A stretch of 64,000 bases of DNA from Triplophysa rosa (taxonomy: Eukaryota > Chordata > Actinopteri > Cypriniformes > Nemacheilidae), in assembly GCF_024868665.1 (NCBI RefSeq), contig NC_079900.1, positions 20,060,125-20,124,124 of the forward strand, written 5' to 3'. Below are positions 23,019 to 51,061 of this stretch, piece after piece. The notes under the pieces were generated by a model that did not search any database, was not told where the DNA came from, and saw nothing but the letters and a program-made list of their open reading frames with translations. Within the stretch, counting starts at the first letter, position 1. Each line of letters starts with the position of its first letter. The position numbers and the translations under genes are program-made.

Positions 23019-25862
23019 TCAAATTTATATACAAAGATATCAATGAATTTGATACAGATTTGTCTTGTCATAAGGTGAAATTTCACTAACAATATGTATG
23101 CCAGAGAGTGAAACCGACAAGGTGTTAAGCCCTTTAAAGAAAATATAGGGCACCTAAGCACAAAATTCAGATTCATTATCTGAAATGTCTGGTAAATGTA
23201 ATCCGACAGAATTACTGATGTTCCATCTGTATTTTCAATAAAGACACTAAAAACCACCGGAACCCACCAAACTAACCTAAACCAAAAGGTATATGAAAAC
23301 GCGATTGAATACAACAGTTTAATAAGTGTTAAAATGTAAGCGTTATTTGGTAACAAATGAACACATTTCAAGTTACGACTTCAATTAATCTGAGTCATAT
23401 ACTGCAAATCATTTTTTATCTAACAGTACATAGAATGAATGTATATTTATAAATGGCTCGAACCAACGTCGCTTATTTTTCCAAGTGCACAGACAGAGCA
23501 GATTAAAAATAAGTGGTCCCAATGTTTTTTGCAAACGTGGACGTTTTTGGTAGTTCATCGCTCAGAAAGGAAAGACAGACAAATGGCTGCTGGGATACAT
23601 GGAGAGGAGATGCAGCCTGGAGCATTTCAATGGGAGTTGGATGGTGTGTGTGCAGAGAGGAATAGGACAAAACCGCTGCTGGTTTATGCTGACGCGGAGC
23701 ACATCTCTCGGCTACAATCTAACACTAATCAATCTGAAGTGAGAATGAGAATATTAGAGAACAACCCGTAACCTGAACTCATTATCACAGCATTGCTTTC
23801 ACACAACATTTTGGGTAATTGAAAATCCATATTTTTTAAGATCTTTTACTTTTGATTTCCTGAATGATGGAGCACTGTGACCAGCGATTAATTTGAACAA
23901 AAATCACATCTGTAGATCTAAAATGTAACGCAATGATAAAAAGACATTTTGGGTCAGACATCAAGATTGGCAAGACGCGAGTATATGAATATATTTAATA
24001 AGGATCCTTTTCTGTTTATTACACGCATCGAAACGATATAAACATATATAAAACCACACGGGTTTCAGTATGCTGACAGTAAATGAAAAAGTAGAGCATA
24101 ATGTAATATGTCCAGCGAAAAGGGAAGATACGGTTTTTCTCATAAGATAAAACTCCATACTTACGCAGACATCTTCCGTATCACATACATAGATTAATCA
24201 TTGTCAATTGACGTTTAATTTAAAAGTATTTTCCACCATGAGAATAGTTTTTTTCTCCTCTCTACTCTGAATAGGTATTCTTTTTAAATCAGTTTGAGGC
24301 AGATGCACCCTCAGCCCACAAGCGCATAGCCTCATTTTCATCTAAATAAGAATCGATCTCTCTTGCTGTGCCACCCCCAGTGCTTCTAACGCTTAACCCC
24401 AGTCTCCTGCTACACCACCTCCATCCCTACATTAACAGAGAACACTAAACACAAGCCGGGTCTCATCAGCCTTCAAGCAAAAAAGGGTAAAATGACCTCA
24501 TTTGAAGAGAAACAACCAAAACGGCTTACGAGATCTGAAGAGTTAAAGGTTTCCTGATGGCCCATGCTACTTGAGAATCTTAAAACGTCTGTCTTCAATC
24601 TTTTTGATCACAGTGGACCAACTATTCCAAGTGAACTGCTTTGTTCTATCTCAAATATTATTGGCTTGAGAGTTCAGAGTAGGACATGTTTAGTCTTGAG
24701 GGCATGGAAACGTGATCTAAACAGATTGAACGCTGAAGTGTAGAAATCATTGGGAAAATCCTGTGAGCTTTCATCTCGCTCAGCAGCCCCGCATTACAGA
24801 GAACAAGAGATGGAAGTGTGGGGGGAAGGGGTCAAGCCCATAGAATGGTCACAGGACGCGCAGAAATAAACATAATAGAGGCTAAAAGGCACTCAAAGAG
24901 CTCATGACTGAAGCCCAAAGGCCACCGTCTTTTCTTTAAGCTAATAACCGTGACGTAAAACATAAATACTTTCTCGATATTTGCCTGGGAAACAAGACAC
25001 CAGTTCATTCAATCATTTCATCATCCAGGCGAAAGAAAAAACAGACACAAATCAATGAATATTAACCCTGGCCAATAAGGACCATTTAAAAGCAGTTGGG
25101 GGCTCACAACAGAATTTCTTCTGCAAACGAATAATACAGCTACTCTGTGTAAAGTAAATCTGCAGGCATTTAATTGTATTTAGAACCACTAAAATATTAC
25201 AAAGCACTCTACAAAAGTTAAAAGTACACAGGTGAAGGAGCTTTGAATAACTAGACTGCCATCTAGTGTTCATCCGTGTCTTGTGTAAAAGTAAAAAACT
25301 GCATACGACTCCTACAACTATACAAATACAGCAGCTAAAAAATACAACGGGTAAAATTTGTGTCATTACTTATAACTACTGAAGCAGAAAAAATGTATGC
25401 CACAAAAACCTTATTTTCAGAGACGAAAGAACAAATGTTACAAGGTTAATGCATATAAAATTTGTCTTGATGATGACATCACTGTACACTAGGATGGGAC
25501 GCTAGATACGGTCCTTTAATCAGCTGTCTAACTGGGGATGAGGGGATATTTTGGAATCCAGCCCTGGAAACTGTGGGAAAAACAGGTGTTGAATTTAATG
25601 ATCATGACCATTACAGTGTTGACATCTGGTCCTATCACAGCAGATTTAGTTGCACTACATTTTGTCTTGGACTGTCCAGTGATTTCACTCAGTTATATAG
25701 ATGGTTTCAGCGACGTTATGCGCCCCAAACTTAACTTCCTTTCACTAAAACAAATTCCTTGTATGTGCAAACAGACTTTATAATAAAGCTCTTTCTGATT
25801 CTGATATTAACAAATTAAATATAAAATGAATTGTTATCTAACCAAACACGGACAAAAGTTAA

Positions 25863-26526
25863 AGGAGCTGTATGTAACATTGACACCTAGCGGTTGAGCT
25901 TGGTATCGCAGTCCAAATTCAAAATATTGGTGAGGGTTTTTTCCCCGCCCCTCCTCCTCCTCCTCAGAGTCCATGCTCACAGGCGTTGCCAGACACTTAC
26001 AGGGGTGTAATGGAAAGCATCAACTCTTACACTAAGTTTATCCGATCATTTATACATTTGCAGTGGTTTTGTTGTTTGCAAATATAACTCAATCAGCAGC
26101 TCGTTTCAGAGGATGCGTCCTCCGGAGGTCGCATTTACAGGCCATATTGCTGTCATGTTTAAATAACCGTAATAAAATTGTATATTACTCCTCGTAAGTT
26201 GTAAAATAATATAGTACCGGAAAGGGTGGAATCTGCCATCTCTGACACAGGTCATTTGCTTGCTGCAATATGCTGTGATTGTCGCCAACTGGCAACCGAG
26301 CTGTCGAAATACACTAGAGGGTAAATCGTCAGTGGGCGGGGTCACATGGATCAAAACAAAAACAGACATTCCGGCACGGAATGCACATTTCAGAGTGGAA
26401 TAACTGGCTATAGCATTGTTTTTGGAAAAAACAATATATGAACTTAGCATTTTTCCTAAATGTCTACGAACACATATTAAGGTATTGTTTTGATTTAATA
26501 CAGTAAAATTATTACATACTGCTCCT
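25863..26526. mobile_element. TTAA-flanked element, GGAGC-ended family
   Basis: Starts AGGAGCTGTATGTAACATTG and ends TTACATACTGCTCCT with TTAA on both sides (25859-25862, 26527-26530). It contains the block acctagcggttgagcttggt, which recurs as a fragment at about 30880-30960. The minus-strand frame over this region is not a known protein. Confidence 0.75.
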
Positions 26527-26635
26527 TTAACTTCGGGCCAGGCGGGTGCGTCTGATGAAAACGTCTTCATTACCACTGTTAAGCACGTCAATTTTATCTT
26601 GGAGATCTGAGGTATCTTTTACATTGGTTTAAAAA

Positions 26636-29600
26636 CTAAATTTTCTCACCCATTCTGGCACTGGTCTCCTTTAGCAAAAGCTGAGAGTTTTCATGGAAAG
26701 ACAAGAGCTCCCTCATGATACAACACTGAGAGTCCATCTGTGAAAACAAGAGATTCTTGCATATGACAAATACCCTCAAAGCAGGTTTGAGCTTCATTTT
26801 GAGACGCATTTTAAGAACAAAATAAATATACTAAAACACTTTGAAACAATTATTTGTAGCTTGAATACTAAATTCCACATTGAAATTTGCAATGTGGGAC
26901 AACTGTCAGAAGAGGACAAGACAATACAAATTGCCCATAAACCAAAAACAATCTTGCTATGAAGTGATGTATAGCTTTTTTATAATAATCGCCATACTAT
27001 GTGACTGGACAACACAGAAAGATGACAGGGACAAGATATAATTACATATAGTACATTGCGTATTTTAAATGCAAATCAGTGAATTTGGCTATGAATGTTT
27101 TTTTATGTATTTAATATGAATGTTTTACTAATATTAACATTTTCACTGAATGCAAAAAGCTCATGCTTTTATAAACAATGATCTTACCACTAACTCCATG
27201 TTTCTGAGCACTTTTTGTTGTCTCATTAGCACTGCCTTGTAGTCAGGTTTACTCTGAATTAGTTGACTCTGTGAAGATTTGGCAAGGCAGGACTGGTCCA
27301 GCGGCACTCCTTTCTCTTCTCCACGCTCCACACACCTGCAATGGGACAGAAATGTACACCCTCAGCAAACCATATTTTCTTTAAAACCCAATTACTTTTA
27401 CCTAAGAAACTTTATACATTTATGTATACTAAGACCCTATCCACACTACTGTGTTTTCGTTTGAAAACGCATCTTTTTCTCTCCGCCTTGGCCTTTCGTC
27501 CACACTGAAACAGCGTTTTTGTCAACGAAAAAGGTGCTTTTTGAAAACGAAATCGAAAGTGGATACATCTGAAAAGGCCGTTTTCGCGTTGTAGTGTGGA
27601 TGAGGAAAACGGATGGGTTTTAAAACGATGACGCGTTTTTTGTCATGTGACTGTCCTGTTTGATAGCATTAATGTCAGTTCATGCATACTTTAGATTGCA
27701 TTTTAATTACTCGCAGTTCTTTTTTGGCAGCGGAGCATGAGTTCAGTTTAACTTTCGCAGCTTTATAGTCTTGTGTTACCCTTAGCAACATCTCTAAGTT
27801 ACCTCGTTGTCTGTCTATTTAAAAAAACGGTGTATTTGCTCCACATTGTTGCGACATAATAAGGAAGAAAGAAAATAAACGCCTGACAGAAATGATACAT
27901 TCTGACGTGCCTTAGGTTTTACTCGTGCGCAGTACATGGATGTTTTCGGACGTTTCAGTGTGGATGGGCAGCAGCATTTGGGAAACGCTTGAAAATGCTA
28001 GTCTGGACGAAGAGCGTTCTGAAAACGAAAACTCAGTTTTCAAATGAAACAAAACACACTAGTGTAGACAGAGTCTAATTGTGCTCACTTGTCTAGTTCA
28101 TCGGCTTTGGTCCGGTGTTTGTTTAAAAGGGACTCCCAGGAAATAGTTTCAGCCTGTAACCTACAAGAGTATAGAGAATGTTTATTAATAGCCATAAAAT
28201 CTAATAGTGAAAACAGAATTGAGTGTGAAATTGTAATAGCTGACTCACAAAATTACCTGTTTATGTCGTTCTGAATGCGTGACGTAATCCCTTTAACAGC
28301 AGGGTCACTGGAAACAGAGAAATCAGGCAAAAGTAAGTGTATTCCAACAATGATTGATTTATGCTATAAGCGAAAAAAGACATCCTTCACCTGTCAACAC
28401 TTGGGAGTGAATTCTGAGTTTCTCCGCTAATCTCTTTAGCCGCAGTGTCCCACTGTTCATGCAAGGATTCAACTGCAAGAGATTAACATGAAATATCACA
28501 TAATGTATTAGACAATTCATTTTTTTTACAACAGTTTTGCAGTATTAAGTAAAATGCCATTACGTTGCGTCTGAAGTGTCTCTATATCTACACCAGGAAT
28601 AGTGTATAAACTGTTTTTGACCCTCTTCACTGTCTTCTATGCAAACAGAAAAGTTAAAAATGAACAAACACGAGTGAATAATGACGAAAATGTAAAACAA
28701 GTTAAGAAAGCAGCAAACTGATGTTATAAATAATAGTCACCAATACCTTCATTGCAGCTTTCATTAGCATCTCCAGTCTCTCATTGTCAGACAGAGAGAG
28801 GCTGACAGATTCACACAGGACTAGAAGAGAAAACCAATCACTTAATGGCAAAATAACAAATTGAAAAGCAAAAGCACGCACATCCACTTGAAATGGGTGC
28901 TCAACCAAAAACGTATCAAATGAAGAATATAAAGTCGGCACACCAAAGCTCCAAAAATAGAACGTTTTAATCGATTTTCACAAAACATGTAATGTTACGA
29001 GCAAACATGCTCTTCATCAGATAATTGAAAAACACTCGGCAACTATTTATATCCTCAGGTGATTGGATATCTAAAAATCACATGACAAACTACAGAGACA
29101 AAAACAACAAAAAAGTGATAATTAATATGAAACAATAAATAAAAATATCATCACCAAGGAAAAACAAAACTACAGATAACAAATTGAAGAATAAAATCCA
29201 GTGACTTGGCGCTCACGCTTTGAGGTGCTCTGGAAGGCTGGAAGAGAGCGCCGGCCCCTGGACGATCTCCTCCAGGATTTCCTCCGTGAATTTGGTTCTG
29301 GAGCAGGTTCCATATTTATAGATTCCCTCATGCCGTCCTCCACACAGCTCAACTTTGGATCCTTTGACTGTTGCTCTTCTCCTAAAGTCTGCATTACTGC
29401 AGGAGCAGGAGATGTGCAAGGAGACTTCTGAGGAGGTCCCGAGATGTGGTCACTGTCATGTGGCCGTTTGATCCCATGAGAAACCTCTGAGACCTAGACC
29501 AAGATACAACACAAGGCACTCACTCTCCCATTCAATATGCGAGGGGTTATTTGTTGTGCACGTGTCAAATGTATTACAGAAACATTTTAAATCAGTAAGG

Positions 29601-30093
29601 TAAGCATAGTAAGTTTCCTTTGGTTTAATATTTTAAAAGAAAACAACAAGCATATATTGACCATGATAATCTATGCAAATGACAGGTCGTTATTACAACA
29701 TTATTAAAAAAGAAAAGTGAAAACAGATTTACCCTAGTCTGAATGCTGCTATCGTCATACCTGTAGAGGTAACGTTAATGACAGTCAGGTTATAACACAT
29801 TTTATATGACAATGACAGTTTACTGTGTAACAATTTACAAAACCTTGTTTGCAACCTCAGATAAAGTGTTCATTTTAAACAACCACAACATTAGTCAATT
29901 GGACAACTTGTTAAATCCCTAACATTATCGCACGGAGTTGCAGCGCTTGACAGTTTTTTAAAAGCAGCATTCTAATAAAAGGGGCCATCTAAGGAAATTA
30001 CAATATGAGTGAAAAAAAATATTTATGACGTGTAATCTAATGTAAACAACAAAACACTCACCGCTCGAATACTTCACTCTGAACCTCCGCCAT
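26636..30093 (-). CDS. dsn1: dsn1, Mis12-complex kinetochore subunit
   Basis: Ten exons joined by GT-AG introns: 30062-30093, 29733-29760, 29217-29493, 28747-28820, 28564-28636, 28391-28472, 28257-28307, 28089-28160, 27188-27335 and 26636-26737. Phases agree throughout and give 312 codons plus stop, against 356 aa for human DSN1. It starts MAEVQSEVFERYDD. The motif RRKSWRRSSRGRRSL (29235-29290) matches the Arg/Ser cluster that Aurora B phosphorylates in human DSN1 to control CENP-C binding. Exons 4-10 are helical coiled-coil sequence, with NSLYTIPGVDIETL, WESLLNKH and the conserved SKPDYKAVLMRQQKVLRNME. The product would link inner-kinetochore CENP-C to Ndc80 in the nucleus. The last exon can either read through to TAG at 26636 (ending ARMGEKI) or splice at a gtgag donor (26649) to an exon I did not find. 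Confidence 0.85.
27433..28075. mobile_element. PIF/Harbinger-type miniature element in a dsn1 intron
   Basis: Ends GACCCTATCCACACTA and TAGTGTAGACAGAGTC are inverted repeats flanked by TAA on both sides (27430-27432, 28076-28078), the 3-bp target of PIF/Harbinger elements. The 643-bp body is built of repeats of the gttttcgttttgaaaacg type and has no transposase. It fills most of the intron between exons 28089-28160 and 27188-27335. Confidence 0.8.
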
Positions 30094-31316
30094 TTTCTTT
30101 CAAAGCCCGCGCGCTGTCCTGTTATGCCACGACCACCTCTGCCGCGGTGGGTTGTGGGAACTGAAGTCATTTTAGATTTGGACAGCGTATCGGTCTTCAT
30201 CCACTCTAAATTAGGTTTCATTTAGCAGGAATTTAAATGAACCTTAATTGTATTGATGTTTATTTTAATTATATAACTTATCTTGTTTGCCTAGTCGACA
30301 TATAAAACACCTTAAGACATTTCCTTTAGAAGCAAAATTACAGAAGAATTGGAACAACGTTTTGGTATATTATGGTCCCATTTGGGTAACATAGTAATGT
30401 TTATATTAAAAAAAGAAAGACTTTGTAAAATGTCTTAAACGGTTAGGTAAAAAGACTTTTGTTAAATAACCAGTAATATTTCAGCCTGTAACACACACAC
30501 TTAATGTACTTGCAGAAGGTCTTCTGCAGTCGTTTTATTTATGATGCTGTCAGATTGTTCTTCTCTTGTTCTGACTGTTTTCGTCACCCTATTTAAAGAT
30601 ATATTAATTCATTAAGACCATCATAATAACTATTTCTTTTTGTAAATAAGATTTGTTGTTGTGTTTGTTGTCTTTTATCATATAGACCGTTTCATCGGAC
30701 GCGCGCGCGCGCGCGCCGGCCCCCTTTTAACTTTATGTTGGCTAGGGTCTAATAATTTAACTATTTATATTTAATTTAATTTATGTTAATATTTACTTTT
30801 TATTATTATTTTTCTTTAAAATACTTATATTAAATAAATAATTTGTTGAATGGTCCTGTAGTTAAACAAACTGTGTGGTACATTGACATCTAGCGGTTGA
30901 GCTTGGTATCGGAGTCAGGCATTCAAAATATTGGAGAGACAAGTTGCGAAGTAACGGTTCTTCTCTGTTTCTTTTGATTGTTATCAGAAGTAATCTAGTG
31001 GCACTCTATTGTTTGTGAATGTGTAACGGAAGTTCAATTGGGGGGAGGGGGTGTCACAAAAGTGCGCATGCGCAGTAACGTTTATGTTGTTAAGACGGAA
31101 CCGTCGATCCCATTTTTGGAACTATAAGGTGTTGGTTATTTGCAGTCTTATCTATGATTTGTAAAGCCTCAAGCAATCATTGTGAAATGGTTTAGCCAAA
31201 ATAAAATAACGATTTTATACACAGTCAATAACCAAAAATTATTTAAAAAAAGGTAATAATGATCCTATTATAACATTGAACTACTACAAAAACAGGCCAA
31301 TGAGTACAAACCCGAT
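30094..31316. other. Spacer upstream of dsn1
   Basis: The first 100 bases are CpG-rich and probably contain the dsn1 promoter. Beyond that is AT-rich sequence with an alternating CG run at 30697-30716 and a fragment of the 25863-26526 element family at about 30880-30960. No gene is seen. Confidence 0.5.
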
Positions 31317-32901
31317 TCCAAAAAAGTTGGGACACTGTACAAATTGTGAATAAAAACAGAATGCAATGATGTGGAAGTTTCAAATGTCAATATTTTATTC
31401 AGAATACAACATAGATGACATATCAAATGTTTAAACTGAGAGAATGTATCATTTTAAGGGAAAAATAAGTTGATTTTAAATTTCATGGCATCAACACATC
31501 TCAAAAAAGTTGGGACAAGGCCATGTTTACCACTGTGTGGCATCCCCTCTTCTTTTTATAACAGTCTGCAAACGTCTGGGGACTGAGGAGACAAGTTGCT
31601 CAAGTTTAGGAATAGGAATGTTGTCCCATTCTTGTCTAATACAGGCTTCTAGTTGCTCGACTGTCTTAGGTCTTCTTTGTCGCATCTTCCTCTTTATGAT
31701 GCGCCAAATGTTTTCTATGGGTCAAAGATCTGGACTGCAGGCTGGCCATTTCAGTACCCGGATCCTTCTTCTACGCAGCCATGATGTTGTAATTGATGCA
31801 GTATGTGGTCTGGCATTGTCATGTTGGAAAATGCAAGGTCTTCCCTGAAAGAGACGACGTCTGGATGGGAGCATATGTTGTTCTAGAACTTGGATATACC
31901 TTTCAGCATTGATGGTGCCTTTCCAGATGTGTAAGCTGCCCATGCCACACGCACTCATGCAACCCCATACCATCAGAGATGCAGGCTTCTGAACTGAGCG
32001 CTGATAACAACTTGGGTTGTCCTTGTCCTCTTTAGTCCGGATGACATGGCGTCCCAGTTTTCCAAAAAGAACTTCAAATTTTGATTCGTCTGACCACAGA
32101 ACAGTTTTCCACTTTGCCACAGTCCATTTTAAATGAGCCTTGGCCCAGAGAAAACGCCTGCGCTTCTGGATCATGTTTAGATATGGCTTCTTTTTTGACC
32201 TATAGAGTTTTAGCCGGCAACGGCGAATGGCACGGTGGATTGTGTTCACCGACAATGTTTTCTGGAAGTATTCCTGAGCCCATGTTGTGATTTCCATTAC
32301 AGTAGCATTCCTGTATGTGATGCAGTGCCGTCTAAGGGCCCGAAGATCACGGGCATCCAGTATGGTTTTCCGGCCTTGACCCTTACGCACAGAGATTGTT
32401 CCAGATTCTCTGAATCTTTGGATGATATTATGCACTGTAGATGATGATAACTTCAAACTCTTTGCAATTTTTCTCTGAGAAACTCCTTTCTGATATTGCT
32501 CCACTATTTTTCGCCGCAGCATTGGGGGAATTGGTGATCCTCTGCCCATCTTGACTTCTGAGAGACACTGCCACTCTGAGAGGCTCTTTTTATACCCAAT
32601 CATGTTGCCAATTGACCTAATAAGTTGCAAATTGGTCCTCCAGCTGTTCCTTATATGTACATTTAACTTTTCCGGCCTCTTATTGCTACCTGTCCCAACT
32701 TTTTTGGAATGTGTAGCTCTCATGAAATCCAAAATGAGCCAATATTTGGCATGACATTTCAAAATGTCTCACTTTCAACATTTGATATGTTATCTATATT
32801 CTATTGTGAATAAAATATAAGTTTATGAGATTCGTAAATTATTGCATTCCTTTTTTATTCACAATTTGTACAGTGTCCCAACTTTTTTGGAATCGGGTTT
32901 G
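31317..32901 (-). mobile_element. Tc1/mariner transposon, nearly intact
   Basis: The 1585-bp element lies between TA dinucleotides (31315-31316, 32902-32903). Inverted ends start CAAACCCGATTCCAAAAAAG and run through ttgggacactgtacaaattg on each side. It carries one minus-strand transposase frame (next entry). It sits in the dsn1-atp13a1 spacer. Confidence 0.92.
31527..32549 (-). pseudogene. Tc1/mariner transposase with one internal stop
   Basis: The frame begins MGRGSPIPPMLRRKIVEQYQ and has 340 codons plus a TAA stop (31527-31529). An N-terminal helix-turn-helix pair (VSQRKIAKSLKLSSSTVHNI) is followed by the DDE/D catalytic core, with SDESKF and QHDNARPHTA visible. A TGA at 31722-31724 replaces one codon between SPDL and PIEN, just before the third catalytic acidic residue. 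After it the frame continues PIENIWRIIKRKMRQRR to a normal C-terminus ending GDATQW. No frameshift is seen. The enzyme would cut and paste DNA at TA targets; the stop should remove the last catalytic segment. The frame also stays open upstream to 32762, probably by chance. Confidence 0.9.
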
Positions 32902-33537
32902 TATCATAATTACTCATAAAAAGCATTACAGCAGTACCACGGTAGTGATGTAATCCATAATACTATTGTAGTTTGACACTGAATGACTGCCACATTCAAG
33001 TACCATAGCTTCTATGGTGTATGTACCCGAAAACTGATACTGGTTCTCATTCTTGGCACATTTATGATAGTGTGATAGAAAAAAAGCTATACAGCTCAAT
33101 AAAAAACACATCAACAAGATTTTTTGATCATTTATATGTTTTTTACAGATCTGTCTTTTTACAAAACGAAAACATAAAAGAAAAAACAAACAAACACTGA
33201 GGTTCGTCTTCAGAATGCCCCTGCGTGCTTCAACAGCACTAAAACACACCATCACCTTCAATGCAATACTGTAGTTTTCTTGGCCTTTAGAGTTGAGGGG
33301 GTGTCAGTATGAAGATGTCAGTAGAAATGAAAAGTAGCTAAAGGATTAAGCCAGAGCAAAGACAGAGACAATGAAGAAATGGAAACACTGGGGTGTGTTG
33401 TAGTAATGAATCACGCCCTTCTTTTTGCATCTGGCAGAGTTTGCCACCACCAGTCAAGTACCATTGTGCTGTAAAGCCAGTTCACAGTCTGGTCACTAGG
33501 GGCAGCAGCTGCTTTGGTGACTGTTGGGAATAACAGT

Positions 33538-48806
<15,269 letters not shown>

Positions 48807-49490
48807 TCTGCAGTGAGCCTTCCTCCGGTGACCCTCCTACTCTCCACCTCCTCCTTACAGGCGCGGATGGTATAAAGGCAGCTTCGCACCGTCCTGTCGT
48901 CTGCACACTGTACAGAATTCTGAAAATTTCAGACACATACGACAGGTTCCGCATACGCAAGCACGTAAGACAGTGACGCAACTTCCGGTACATATCATTG
49001 CATAAACTCTTCTTTTTTTAAATTACTATAAATTATAGTTGTTTTACATTATGCATATCATACTGTAGTTTATGTCTTTATACGGCACGTTCCTAATATA
49101 TTAATTTATTTTACCGGGATATATGCCCACTTGTATTTATCGGTGACTTTTCTTTGTTTATACAAAAATACAGTTTGTTTTTTCTTAGCACAAAAATACT
49201 GATATTTATAAGTTTTGTGTTTAACTTATCATTTTATTTGATTTATTTAGATGTATAGTTCATTAATTGCGTTGTGAGAAATGCTCATTTTTATATTCTT
49301 TAAAAAATGTACAGTATGGAAGCCCCGCCTGTTTTCGGTTGCTGTCATGAAATAACCAATAAGATTAGCGTTGGTGGACATACGGACCAATCAATTCCCA
49401 CCGGCGGATGCTCTTTTTGGCCGGCATGTGCTCGAGCTACAACAGAGTGTAACCTTCGGGAGAAGCGCGTGAAATACATAGCCGTTCAAA
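48807..49490. promoter_or_regulatory. Bidirectional promoter region of atp13a1 and chchd5
   Basis: The two genes diverge with start codons 685 bp apart. CCAAT boxes are seen at 49356-49360 and 49387-49391, close to the chchd5 first exon. The atp13a1-proximal part is GC-rich. The stretch between them (about 49010-49300) is AT-rich. No TATA box was identified. Confidence 0.5.
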
Positions 49491-50391
49491 ATGTAAGTTG
49501 TGCTGTGCATTAACAGCTGTATGTTATATACTCGTCTGTCATATTAGCTTTGTTTTGTAGAAACACGGTGACAGCATTAATGTAATTGTTTGATAACAAT
49601 TCTGGCCTTGTTTAAACAGGCTAGTCGAAATGAAAACGATAAGTGAACTATGCGTTGTAAATAAATGACACTGAAACTTCATTTGGTGAAATAATTGTTA
49701 ATACCTTTACTTCCTTGAACTTCTGCCCTTCATTGACATAGATAGTGTGGATAATAAAACGTCAAGCATATTTTTACCTAATAATAGGCAGGCGGCAATG
49801 GACATCACAACCAAATACTGTCAAAAGGAGCTGGATGAATACGGCTCATGTGTTGCCTCCAATCCAGCATCATGGCAACAGAAGTGTCAAGACTTGAAGC
49901 TGAAGGTTGCACAGTGTACTTCATCACAGTATGTTTATTTCCATATTTTAAAATCAGTTTTACAAAACACATTAAATAACTATATTAAAATGTGAATAAT
50001 AAATAGATTTGTATTTAAATTCCTCCTCTTTTTCTTGCTTCTCAATGCAGTCCAGTGATAAGAAAGATACGAACAGATTGTGCTGATCAGTTTTCATTGT
50101 TCGAACGTTGTCTGCGAGAGAACCAGAGCTCTGCTGAAACATGCCAACCTCACATTGCCCGCTTCTTGGCCTGCGCAGAGACCTTAGACATTTCAGAACT
50201 AGGTGAGCAGTGAAGTCAGTGTGGTTCTTGAATTATGTCTAAAATACGGCCTAAAATTATATGAATAAACAAGCATGACAGCTTGAATTCTAACAAAGTT
50301 ATATGAATTTACGACTGAGTGCAAGCATGAATCCAAAGATTTATAAATGTTTTTTTTTTCAACAGCAAACAGTGCGCCTCAGCCCACGTAG
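49491..50391 (+). CDS. chchd5: chchd5, twin CX9C mitochondrial protein
   Basis: Exons 49491-49492, 49788-49928, 50051-50202 and 50366-50391 give 106 codons plus stop (human CHCHD5 has 110 aa). Intron 1 splits the start codon: AT at 49491-49492 and G at 49788. The protein then reads MQAAMDITTKYC, in register with human MQAALEVTARYC. Four Cys pairs of the CX9C type are visible: CQKELDEYGSC, CQDLKLKVAQC, CADQFSLFERC and CQPHIARFLAC. Such proteins are oxidised by Mia40 and kept in the mitochondrial intermembrane space. The C-terminus is SAPQPT. A polyadenylation signal AATAAA lies at about 50637. If the split start is not used, translation could begin at Met 49798, losing four residues. Confidence 0.93.
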
Positions 50392-51061
50392 ATGCCTGCC
50401 TTTTGTCACTGTTTCATCTAATGAAGACAAAACACAGGTGTTTTTATACTTTAATACAGGAGGGAAATGGGTTATGGAAATGTTTATTATTTTTGAAGAA
50501 TTGCAACACCGAGAAACAAGGACAAACAGACCTCAATATTTTGCACACTTTTTTAAAAGCTTTTTGAAGTTTTCTTCTCGAAGATTTCCAACTATTTATG
50601 AGATAAATAATTTTACAAACTTGCCATGAAGATGCAATAAAATGTGTTTATATCTATTTTTAGCTTTATTGCTCCATCTGTCCTTCTGAAGATTTTTTCC
50701 TGTTACAACTATAGAACAGGATTTTATATTTCACTGTTGAATATGTGTGTTACAGCAGTATGTCACTGAAAGTAAAAATCATTGACTTCAAATAATTTAT
50801 CCTTGTGATTATTATGGGTTAGTTGTTTTCAATAAAATATTGTTCATATTCCATGAAATGTAAAAATCAGGGAAAGTGCTATCTTAAGAAGAAGAGTTCT
50901 TCCAGCGCACTGATAATAGAATTTATGTCATAATTGTTATTTTGGGATGAGGATGAAAAAAATTAGGTTTTACATAAAAATTATATTTTTACATCTAAAT
51001 AATATGAACATATTTAAAATCATAATTTTCCTAAGATTATTTCTAAAGAAATGAAATAAAT

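Larger units (their letters stand above)
21541..26635. other. Gene-poor spacer between pbx4 and dsn1
   Basis: Apart from elements at 22244-22510, 22597-23018 and 25863-26526, I see only AT-rich noncoding sequence. A frame at 23439-23771 has no recognisable domain. A terminal dsn1 exon could lie here, but none was recognised. Confidence 0.5.

Noticed and set aside
26106..26591. 161-codon minus-strand frame near the end of dsn1
   Set aside because: It lies almost wholly inside the TTAA-flanked element 25863-26526 and has no domain.
30697..30716. Alternating CG run as a regulatory Z-DNA site
   Set aside because: A simple dinucleotide repeat; nothing nearby supports a function.
32926..33261. 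111-codon frame downstream of atp13a1
   Set aside because: AT-rich with no recognisable motif; it lies in the gene's probable 3' UTR or spacer.
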